In this document: one piece after another, positions 16,939-25,300 of the stretch
How the letters are laid out: the number at the start of each line of letters is the position of its first letter
How positions within the stretch are numbered: position 1 is the stretch's first letter
DNA from: Rhodobacteraceae bacterium HLUCCA09
Lineage (GTDB): Bacteria > Pseudomonadota > Alphaproteobacteria > Rhodobacterales > Rhodobacteraceae
DNA: 32,416 bases
NCBI GenBank assembly: GCA_001314685.1
Contig: LJNT01000081.1
Coordinates: 12,075 to 44,490 of the forward strand
Reading direction: 5' to 3'
Made by a program: the position numbers and the translations under genes
Notes under the pieces: model-generated
Seen by the model: only the letters and a program-made list of their open reading frames with translations
What the model was told of the DNA's origin: nothing
Database searches by the model: none

Positions 16939-17862
16939 ATGCGCGCTGTCCACATCGTCATCGCTGCCATCGTTGTTCTCGCGTTGCCCCTCGTCGGGCT
17001 CGGCGTCGTCGCCCTGTTGCCGGAGCGCGACAGGGGGCCCGCCCGCACGCCCGAGGAACTCGCCCGCACCGTCTACGACGCCGAGATCGCCCGCGAGCTT
17101 CTGATCGCCCGCGTCGACGATCTCGAGGCCGGCGCGACGGAGGGGCAGGGCCTTTCGGAGCGGGTCGCCTCTCTCGAGGGCCAGGTTACGGCCCTTTCCA
17201 ACGAGATCACCGAGTTGCGCCGCGAGCTGGCCGCGGTTCCCTCGGGCGGCGGCTACGCCCCCGGCAGCCCGGACACGGACGGCACCACCGGCCGCGACGT
17301 GGTGCCCGTATCCCTCGATATCTGCAACACCGAGGAATTCATCATCCCCGAGCGGGCGCGCGACACCGGCCTCACCACGCCCAGCTCCAGCGACATGGTC
17401 CGCATTCTCGGCCGCCCCCGAGACTCGATCGACCAGACCTGCCGCCCGATGACGAACCCGCGCCTGAAGGACATGCTGCGCACCGAGCAGGTCGGCCCCG
17501 TCCGCGTGACGATGCTGGAACCGGCGATGGAGAGCTTCAAGCGCGTCATGGCGCGGATCGAGGCGGCCGAGCCTGCGCTCCACGCCAAGCTCGGCACCGC
17601 CGGCGGGCTCTGCGTGCGGGCGACGCGCGGATCGTCGAGCTTCTCCTCCCACTCCTTCGGCCTCGCCATCGACCTCAAGATCGACGGCGAACTCGACGCA
17701 TTCCGCGACGGGGCCACGCAATGCGCGCTGATCTTCGTGGCCGACTTCTTCCTGGAGGAAGGCTGGGTCTGGGGCGCCCACTGGCGCAGCGTGGAGGATT
17801 CCATGCACTTCCAGGTAAGCGAGGAAAAGCTCGAGGAATGGAGCGCCGAGGGCCGCTTCTGA
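16939..17862 (+). CDS. Membrane-anchored M15-type zinc peptidase, TagX-like candidate
   Basis: A 307-residue protein with an N-terminal membrane anchor (about 5-27), a coiled-coil stretch (about 38-100) with a Gly/Pro spacer, and a C-terminal M15 peptidase domain (about 120-305). Zinc ligands fit the family: HSFGLAIDL gives His238 and Asp245, and the HWRSVEDSMHFQ block gives His290 with Asp287 as the likely catalytic acid. This last block is typical of the M15 subgroup that cleaves L-Ala-D-Glu or similar peptide bonds in peptidoglycan. I start at ATG 16939 because the anchor follows at once; an in-frame ATG at 16858 would add 27 residues. In Acinetobacter the M15-like TagX opens the wall for T6SS assembly; the same job here is inferred from fold, anchor and neighbours. 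Confidence 0.85.
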   Translation: MRAVHIVIAAIVVLALPLVGLGVVALLPERDRGPARTPEELARTVYDAEIARELLIARVDDLEAGATEGQGLSERVASLEGQVTALSNEITELRRELAAVPSGGGYAPGSPDTDGTTGRDVVPVSLDICNTEEFIIPERARDTGLTTPSSSDMVRILGRPRDSIDQTCRPMTNPRLKDMLRTEQVGPVRVTMLEPAMESFKRVMARIEAAEPALHAKLGTAGGLCVRATRGSSSFSSHSFGLAIDLKIDGELDAFRDGATQCALIFVADFFLEEGWVWGAHWRSVEDSMHFQVSEEKLEEWSAEGRF

Positions 17863-17871
17863 GCGGCCTGC

Positions 17872-18531
17872 CTACTCCGCCGACCGCGTAAGCAGGTGGA
17901 TCTGCGCCAGCTCGCCCACGGTCGCACCCGGCCCCTCCGGCGCGTCGGATGTGCGCGGGTCGTCCACGTAGCGGCGCAGCACCTCGTCTACCCCGTCGGC
18001 CTTCAGTTCCGCGAGGCTTGCCAGCAGGTTGGCCACGTCGTTGCCGTACTCCGTCGCGGCGATCTTCTCCGCCAGCCTCTCCAGCGCGCCGGTCTCGCCG
18101 AGACTCGCCAGATAGAGGTAGTAGTGCCACGTCGCCGCGTTCCGCCGCGGATGGGTGAAGGACCAGTCCTCCGTCACGCGGGGTTTCAGATGCGCGCGCA
18201 GGTCGATCCCCGTCGCCCGCAGCCCCGCGAAATAGGAGGGGGCGTAGGCGTCGCGGTAGGGAATGCGCCGGTAGGCGGCGCGGACGCGTCCCAGCGCCCC
18301 CTCGGGAAGGAAGCGCGCATAGGTCGCGACGGAGGAACAGAAATCGTCGATCACCAGCGGGTGGCTCCGTGCGGTGAGCCGCTCCGCCACGGCCGGCACC
18401 GCGGCGGCCTGGCACTCCAGCTCGGCCATGCTCGCGATCCACGAGAACAGCATCGCGTTCTCCGATGAGCCGAGATCGGCCGTCTCGATCCGTTCGATGA
18501 CGGCGGGAGGACAGGTATCGAGAATGACCAT
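17872..18531 (-). CDS. Unrecognised helical protein, partner of the upstream metallopeptidase
   Basis: A 219-residue protein that I do not recognise. It has no signal peptide or membrane segment and appears mainly helical. The C-terminal third (YGNDVANLLASLAELKADGV followed by a second helix pair) looks like one or two HEAT-type repeats. It starts only 3 bases after the stop of the metallopeptidase gene and so is almost surely co-translated with it. In T6SS loci a small gene of unknown family directly after an effector gene is often its immunity protein; that is inference. It ends 9 bases from the convergent M15 gene. Confidence 0.75.
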   Translation of the reverse strand: MVILDTCPPAVIERIETADLGSSENAMLFSWIASMAELECQAAAVPAVAERLTARSHPLVIDDFCSSVATYARFLPEGALGRVRAAYRRIPYRDAYAPSYFAGLRATGIDLRAHLKPRVTEDWSFTHPRRNAATWHYYLYLASLGETGALERLAEKIAATEYGNDVANLLASLAELKADGVDEVLRRYVDDPRTSDAPEGPGATVGELAQIHLLTRSAE

Positions 18532-18534
18532 GGC

Positions 18535-20322
18535 TCAGCTCCTGCTTGCGGCCCTCCACTGCAGATAGCGCAGTGGCTTCCGGTTCGGCCGGTCGTGCCA
18601 GTATCCCATCAGATTGGCCGGGTCGTTCTGCATCACGTTGCCGTGGGCGCCCGGCCTCGGCGGCGCCCGGCCTGCGACGGCGTTCTCCGTATTCGTCGCG
18701 GGCCAGGACGGGACCGTGCCGCCGAGCGAGCCGATGCAGTGGACGGGATATTGCGGCCCGGCCGACGGATCGCTGGGATGGCGCAGGCCGAGGCAATGGC
18801 CGAATTCGTGCGCGGCGGAGTTCCGGCTGGTCCCGCCATCGGCGCGGAAGACGAAGCCCACGTTGCTGCCGATGTTGATGACGGTGCCGAGGATGGAGCA
18901 ACCCGCCGTCGGCACGTACCAGTAAAGCCGGTAGGCGCCCGTGCGCGGCAGCGGCCCTTTCGTGCGCGCCGCAAGCCGCGAATTCGCCGCGGCGTGGAGC
19001 GCGGTGATCACCTGCACCTTGCTGTCGTAGGGCCGGGGCGAGCCGGACTTGTCCAGGAACCGTCCGGCCGTGCCCGTGGGCGGATAGCCGTTCGCCTCCA
19101 CCGCCGCGACGGTCGGGTGGGTGCCCACCTCGATCTGCCCGAGATCCACCATGTCGATGCGCATCGCCGCCTGCCGGTAGATGTCGGCGAAGTGGTAGTG
19201 CAACGCGCTCAGGTCGTAGCCGCTCGCCGGTGCGCGCGCGGTCACGAGGTTGGCCACGTCGATCCGGATCACCGCCTCGTTCTCGCACCAGATGTGGAAC
19301 CAGCCGATATCGTGGCCATCGCAATGGCCCCTGAGCGTCGCCTCGCCCGGCGCCTTGCCCTTGATGACGAAGGCCGCCGTCCTGCGCCCGATCTGCCTGG
19401 TCACCACCTCGGCCACGCTGCCGGGCGACACCTCGAACTTGGTGTTCGGGATGCAGGGCAGGCACTCGGTATCCTTGAAGTCGAAGGTGATCTCCAACGC
19501 CACCTCCTCGCCCACGGCCACCGAGACCCAGCGCGCGCCGTCCCGGCTCATCCGGTCGCCGGGCACCGAGAGCGCGCCGTGGTCGGGAACCGGCTCCCAG
19601 TAGGCGTCGGTCGGGCTGCCGCGGGGGACCATGTCCGTCTTGTGGTCGAAGCCGAAATAGTCCCAGCGCGCGGTCGGCCCCTCCCAGGTGCAGACATGGG
19701 CGCATTGCGGATGCTGGATCAGGTCCACCCGTGTGCGGCTGCCGTCGGGCACCGACACGTCGACCTTCCGGTCGGCCTCGATCGGGCCGGACCGTTCTGT
19801 GGAATGGCCCAGCTTCTCGGCGGTGATCGTGTAGGTGCCGGGCCGGACCCTGCCGTAATCGGCGATGCCGTTCGCATCGGTCTGCATGCGGCCGAGGGCG
19901 CCCGCCGTCACCTCCGCCTCCTCGACGGGCTCGCCGTCGCAATCCTTCACGGTGACGACGAGCTTTGCCGTCTTCGTCGCCGCGGGCGGCGGGGGCGCGG
20001 GCGGCGGCGGCTCCGCGCCGGGCGTCTCCGGGTCGTCCGCCACCGTGCCGGGCGCGCGCACGGGCAGCCGGCGCAGGGCGATCAGCTCGCGGACGAGCGC
20101 GTCGGCGAGCGCCGGCGTCAGGGAGCGCGGGCGCGGGCCGAGCAGGTCAGCCTCAACCGCCCAGCGCCGCAGCGCCGCCAGCCGCGCCGGGTCGGCCGCG
20201 CCGTCGCGCAGAAGGCGCTCTGCGGCGTCGCGGTCGCGCAGGCGCAGAGGCGGGCCCGCCTCCCGCTCACCCGCGCGCGCCAGGCTGTGTCGGCCGCTCC
20301 TGCCCCGCAATCTCTGCGCCAT
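18535..20322 (-). CDS. Metzincin-type metallopeptidase with carboxypeptidase-regulatory-like domain; candidate T6SS effector
   Basis: A 595-residue protein without signal peptide or membrane segment. The order is: a basic helical N-terminal region (about 25-90), a Pro-rich linker (about 100-115), a beta-sandwich of the carboxypeptidase regulatory type (about 118-203; LVVTVKDCDGEPVEEAEV, DANGIADYGRVRPGTYTI), a middle beta-rich region, and a C-terminal peptidase domain. The last has the full metzincin signature HEFGHCLGLRH at 505-515 and a Met-turn-like ANLMGYW near 569-575, so it should bind zinc and cleave protein. Lack of an export signal next to a T6SS cluster, and a small unknown gene 3 bases downstream, suggest a secreted effector and partner. 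A housekeeping intracellular protease is the alternative. Confidence 0.85.
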   Translation of the reverse strand: MAQRLRGRSGRHSLARAGEREAGPPLRLRDRDAAERLLRDGAADPARLAALRRWAVEADLLGPRPRSLTPALADALVRELIALRRLPVRAPGTVADDPETPGAEPPPPAPPPPAATKTAKLVVTVKDCDGEPVEEAEVTAGALGRMQTDANGIADYGRVRPGTYTITAEKLGHSTERSGPIEADRKVDVSVPDGSRTRVDLIQHPQCAHVCTWEGPTARWDYFGFDHKTDMVPRGSPTDAYWEPVPDHGALSVPGDRMSRDGARWVSVAVGEEVALEITFDFKDTECLPCIPNTKFEVSPGSVAEVVTRQIGRRTAAFVIKGKAPGEATLRGHCDGHDIGWFHIWCENEAVIRIDVANLVTARAPASGYDLSALHYHFADIYRQAAMRIDMVDLGQIEVGTHPTVAAVEANGYPPTGTAGRFLDKSGSPRPYDSKVQVITALHAAANSRLAARTKGPLPRTGAYRLYWYVPTAGCSILGTVINIGSNVGFVFRADGGTSRNSAAHEFGHCLGLRHPSDPSAGPQYPVHCIGSLGGTVPSWPATNTENAVAGRAPPRPGAHGNVMQNDPANLMGYWHDRPNRKPLRYLQWRAASRS

Positions 20323-20405
20323 GCGCCCCGTCCGCCTCTTGTCCGCTGCCCGAGCCTACCGGCGCGCGACCGCGCCTGACAACGGCCCGGAGCGGCGCCG
20401 CCCGC

Positions 20406-22334
20406 TCAGCTGCCCAGAACGCTCGCATCGAAGCCACCGTTGCGCCACGCCTTCAGGGCGCGCTCGAACTGCCGGCCGGCGATCCCGTCCAAGGCGCCGA
20501 CGTAGTAGCCGGCCTCCTTCAGCCGCGACTGCACGGCGCGGATCGTCGCCGGGTCCCACCCGGCGGCGTTCTCGGTGAGCAGCGATATCACCTCGCCGCT
20601 GTCGGACGCGGCCCCGCGCAGGAGCATGTTGGCCGCCTCGTCGGGGTCGGCCGGCACGCCCTCGCCCCGGTCCAGCAGGACGGCCGCGGCGAGGTAGCTG
20701 CGCGGCTCTCCCAGCCGGGCGGCCTGGCGCAGCAGCGGCAAGGCCTCGGCACGCCCGTCCTCGCCCAGCGCCCCGTCCTTGGCGAGGATGCCAAGGTTGT
20801 AGGTGGCGATGGCCGATCCCTGCTCGGACGCCTGCCGAAACAGCCGGACCGCCCGCTGCGGATCGGCGGGCACGCTCTCGCCCTGGAACAGGGCGACGGC
20901 GAGGTTGATGGCGCCGTCGGTGCTGCCGCCCTCGGCGGCGCGCTCGAACAGCTCCAGCGCGCGCTGCGGATCGCGCGGCACGCCGCCCTCGCCCTGCTCC
21001 ATCAGCAGACCGAGGCTGACCATCGCGCGCAGATCGCCCCGTCCGGCGGCCTCGCGGTAGAGGGCGAGCGCTTCCTCCGTCCGGCCAGCGGCCGCGGTGG
21101 CCCGCGCCAGCAGGGCGACGAAATGCGGCGCCTCGGGGTATTGCTCCACCGCGCCGGCGCAGACCTCCACCGCGCGCCCGGCGTTGCGCTGCAATATGGA
21201 GAAGGGCACGCCCGCCGTGTTCGCCGTGGCGTCGCGCGGATGGGTGGCGAGCTCCTCGCAGAGCCGCCCGTTGCCGAGGTCGATCTCCTCGGGCAGGTTG
21301 TTGGCCATCGCCAGGGCCGCCTCGCGGTGGCGGCCGTCGGGGTAGAGCTCCAGGTAATATTCCGCGATGCGCCGCAGCCGGGTGCGCTGCGCCAGAAGCC
21401 AGAGCTGATCGCCCTCCGGGTCGGCCCCGGCGAGCGAACGCTGGCCGGTCGCCGTCTCCGGCTCGGGGACGCCCTGCAGGAACCCGGAGACGTCGCCCGC
21501 ATGGGCGCCCTCGGGGTAGCGGTCCAGGTAGAGGGCCATCAGGTCGCGGTTGCCCGTCCGCGCGGCGACCTGATAGAGGAGCGTCTCCGGCGAGGTGGCG
21601 GGCAGCCCCTCGCGGAACTCGAAGCGCCGGGTGAGCGAGGAATCCTCCCACGGGATCTGCTGGCCCCCCGTCGCCGCGATGACGTCGCGCCGCACCTTGA
21701 TCATCAGCTCCGTCAGCGTCTGGCCGGGCGTGTGGATGTGGCTGAGAAGCGACGCGGTGAAGGTGCCGTTTCGCCCCTCGCCGTCGAAGGCCACCGCGCC
21801 CGGCTGCGTCGCGTAGGACACGAAGCGATCCGCCCCGCCGCCGATGCGCGCAAGGCCCTCCTGGAACAGGCCCAGCGGATTGTCGCGGCAGGCGTCGAGG
21901 AACACCAGCTTCAGCCCGCCCGCCTGGTCGAGCGCCTCCATCACGCGGTCGAGCGGCAGCGTATCCTCCAGGATCTCCTCGGGCGCGCCGGTCTCGAGGT
22001 CCACGGGGACGAGCTGATTCTGCCCGCCCACCTGGAAGGCGTGGCCAGCATAGTAGAACAGAGCCACGTCGGAGGCGCGCACCGCGCCGGCGAAGTCCTC
22101 GAGGCGGGCCTCCATCCCGGCCTTCGTCGCGTTGAGTTCGGTGAAGACCTGGAAGCCGAGGCTTTCGAGCGCGTCGGAAATGTCCCGGGCGTCGTTGACG
22201 GGATTGGCCAGGCCAGGGACGCTCTCGTACTCGGCATTGCCGATCACCAGCGCCACCCGGCTCGCCGCGAGGGCCGGCCAGGCCGCGACGACCACCACCA
22301 AGGACAGGGCAACCACGCGGAGGGCGTGCGGCAT
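20406..22334 (-). CDS. Exported caspase-like (C14) peptidase with Sel1 repeats
   Basis: A 642-residue protein with a signal peptide (about 1-24, AWPALAA). A caspase-fold domain (about 25-260) has the catalytic dyad in standard contexts: His98 in YYAGHAFQ and Cys149 in LDACRDNP. The GGADRFVSYATQPG and IPWEDSSLTRRF blocks are typical of bacterial caspase homologues. A helical region and Sel1-like repeats follow (about 425-560; LGLLMEQGEGGVPRDPQRAL and two or three more), then a short C-terminal segment (about 590-635; VQSRLKEAGYYVGALDGIAG) like a peptidoglycan-binding repeat. It starts 38 bases after the exoprotein gene, so it is probably the third gene of the tpsB-tpsA operon and acts in the periplasm or outside. 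Substrate unknown. Confidence 0.9.
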   Translation of the reverse strand: MPHALRVVALSLVVVVAAWPALAASRVALVIGNAEYESVPGLANPVNDARDISDALESLGFQVFTELNATKAGMEARLEDFAGAVRASDVALFYYAGHAFQVGGQNQLVPVDLETGAPEEILEDTLPLDRVMEALDQAGGLKLVFLDACRDNPLGLFQEGLARIGGGADRFVSYATQPGAVAFDGEGRNGTFTASLLSHIHTPGQTLTELMIKVRRDVIAATGGQQIPWEDSSLTRRFEFREGLPATSPETLLYQVAARTGNRDLMALYLDRYPEGAHAGDVSGFLQGVPEPETATGQRSLAGADPEGDQLWLLAQRTRLRRIAEYYLELYPDGRHREAALAMANNLPEEIDLGNGRLCEELATHPRDATANTAGVPFSILQRNAGRAVEVCAGAVEQYPEAPHFVALLARATAAAGRTEEALALYREAAGRGDLRAMVSLGLLMEQGEGGVPRDPQRALELFERAAEGGSTDGAINLAVALFQGESVPADPQRAVRLFRQASEQGSAIATYNLGILAKDGALGEDGRAEALPLLRQAARLGEPRSYLAAAVLLDRGEGVPADPDEAANMLLRGAASDSGEVISLLTENAAGWDPATIRAVQSRLKEAGYYVGALDGIAGRQFERALKAWRNGGFDASVLGS

Positions 22335-22372
22335 TCAGAATCCCATGCTTTCTCTTCCCGTCACCCCTCCTA

Positions 22373-25300
22373 TCACAGTCCCACCGCCCGCTGCAGTTCA
22401 AGATCGACGGAAGAGACGGCCGTGAGCACTTCCTCGCCCTGCGCCCGGAACACGCCCTCCAGTTCCGGATCGTCGGCGCGGATCAGGGTGATCGCCGCCG
22501 AGATCTCGGCCGACGCGTCGGCGAGCGCGGCGCGCGCCTCGCCGACCGCCTCGCGCTCGATCTGGCGCCGCTCCGCCGGATCCGTGGTCCCGGCGAGACG
22601 CCGCGTCGCCAGGGCGCGCGCCGCGTCGATCCGCTGGCGCGCGACGATCACCGCCGAGGACACGTTCGACAGCTCCGGCGCGAGGTCGAGCTGCGCCGGG
22701 TCGAGCGTCGCCGAGAAGGCATCGAGCGCGTCGCTGATGCAGCCGAGGAAGTCGGTGACCTGTCCCTCCGTTTCGCGGCACACCGCCGCCGTGACGCTGA
22801 GGCTGTCCGACGCGCGGGTGATGACTGCAAGCGCGCTCTCTGCGACCTGCAGCGATTGCGGACTCGTCCCGCCGCCGCCATCGGCGCCCGCAGTGGCGCG
22901 TCCTGCGGCCGCGCCCGACGTCGACTCGGCGAGACCGACGAGGATCGCGTCCGGATTGGTGAAGGACGGAAGGCCGGGCAGCTGCGGCGGGATGATGACG
23001 TCTGGCACGTCCTCGTTGTCGATCCCCTCCTGCCCGGTCACCGTGAAGGTCCCGATGCCGGTGGCGATCTCGTAATTCGCCAGCCCGCGCCCCTGCGGAT
23101 TGGCCGCGAAGATCGGGAAGGGCGAGCCCGCTTCCGTCCCGCCGATCCCCGCCGCCTCGCTCGTCAGCTCCACGGAAGTCACCGCGTCGTCGTTGACTGG
23201 ACGCAGGCCGTCGGTGGTGAATTCCGTGCCCTCGAACGCAAAGTCCGCGCCTTCGGGCTTGGTCTGGTCGAGCGGGATGATCGTCAGCGGCGCCCGGTTC
23301 ACCGCCAGCGTCCCCGCCCGGAAGACCGGCACATAATTGTCGAGCCCGGTGCCGACCGGCGCGGAAGGCACGATGTCGTAGCCCCCCACCGGCGCGGACA
23401 GCGCGGCCCCGTCGCTCGACAGGGTCACGTTGTCGACGCTGTCGCCCGCCACGAGGCCGGTGACGGAGAAGGCGCCCTGGTCGAGGCTGAAATCGGGCGC
23501 CCCGTAAACTTTCTGCTGGTCGCCCGCCGCGATGATCAGTTCTCCCGGCGTCACCGTCAGAACGCCGCTCTCGGAGGTGACGGCGTAATTCTCCAGCCCG
23601 GTGCCGACCGGCGCAGAGGGCACGATGTCGTAGCCCCCCACCGGCGCGGACAGCGCGGCCCCGTCGCTCGACAGGGTCACGTTGTCGACGCTGTCGCCCG
23701 CCACGAGACCGGAGACGGAGAAGGCGTCCTGGTCGAGGCTGAAATCGGGCGCCCCGTACTCTTTCTGCTGGTCGCCCGCCGCGATGATCAGTTCTCCCGG
23801 CGTCACCGTCAGAACGCCGCTCTCGTAGGTGACGCGGTAGTTCTCCAGCCCCGTGCCGGCGGCCGCTGAGGGCACGATGTCGTAGCCCCCCACCGGCGCG
23901 CCCACGGCCTCGCCGTCGCTCGTCAGCATGACCGATTCGACGCTGTCGCCCTCGCGCAGACCGTCGACGCTGAAGGCCGCCGGATCGAGGGCGAAGGCGG
24001 TGTCGTTGTAGACCTTGCTCTGGTCCCCGGCCGTGATGGTCAGCGGGAAGCCGTTGATCGTCAGCACGCCCGAGACGTAGGTGATCGCATAGTTCGGGTC
24101 GCCCCCGGCGCCCAGAAGGCCCGCGCCAGTCGCGTTCGAGGGCAATATCTCGTAGGTGCCGGGCGCGGTGCCGTCGCTCGCCAGCTGCACCACGTCGACG
24201 CTGTCGCCCGGGCGCAGGCCGTCCACCGTGAAGGCCGTCGTGCCGAGGTCGATGCCGTCGGGCTGCGGGTCGGCGGTCTGGTCGTTTGCGCTCACCGTCA
24301 GCGGCGCGGGCGTCACGGTCAGGAAGCCGTTCTCGAAGGTGATCTCGTAATTGTCGAGGCCGACGCCGTCCGCCCCGCTGATCGTGATGGTGTAGATGCC
24401 GACATCGGCGCCGAAGGCCTCGCCGGGGCTCGACAGCGACACGGACTCGACGCTGTCGCCCGCTTCCAGCCCGCTGATCGAGAAGGCCGTCTCGTCCAGC
24501 ACAAAGCCGTCTTCCTTGTAGGTCTTGGTCTGGTCGAGCGCGACGAGCGTCAGCGTGATCGCATCCACCGTCAGGGTGCCCGGCACGAAGCTGATCGCGT
24601 AGTTCGCGAGGCCGAGTCCGCTGATACCGGCGCTCTCGATTCGATAGGCCCCGCGCGCCGCGCCGGGCGCCGCGCCGGCGCTCGTCAGGTCCACCGCGTC
24701 GACGGAATCGCCCGCCACCAGCGTGCCGGAGGTGATGTCCCATGCCTCCGGGCGCGCCTCGTCGAGCACGAAGGTATCGTCGTTCCCCTGCTTCGTCTGG
24801 TCGAAGGCGGTGATCTCCAGCGGGCGCAGGTCGATCCGCAGGCCCCGGCCGGTCAGCGCGTCGGCGGTGGCATCGATCGTCTCGATGGCATAGTTGTTCA
24901 GGCCGGTGCCGGTCACGCTCTCGATGACGATGTCGTAAAGCCCGACATCGGCCCCGGGCGCCTCGCCGGCGCTCACGAGATCCACCGCGTCGATACTGTC
25001 GCCCGCAACGAGCGTGCCCGCGGTCAGCTCCCAGCCGGTGCCCTGCGTCTCGTCGAGCACCACGTCGCCATACATCATCGTCTGGTCGAGCGCGGTGATC
25101 TCCAGCGGCAGCGGTGTCACCTCGAACGCCTCGGGGGCGTGGATCACCTGGTAGTTGACCGAGCCCGCATCGGCCGTGGAGGAGCCGCCGAAGGCGTAGA
25201 TACCCGCATCCGTGGCCGGAGGGGCCAGGCCGGCGAAGACGGTCGCGGCGTCGAGCGTGTCGCCGGCATCGCCGAACACGTAGAGTGGCGGGCCGCCCGC

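Noticed and set aside
19965-23075. Long + strand frame opposite the metzincin and caspase genes
   Set aside because: Crosses two well-supported minus-strand genes and has no domain of its own.
23349-24100. Regular repeats as a possible CRISPR array
   Set aside because: The 252-bp period, lack of spacers and continuous reading frame show protein-coding MBG repeats.
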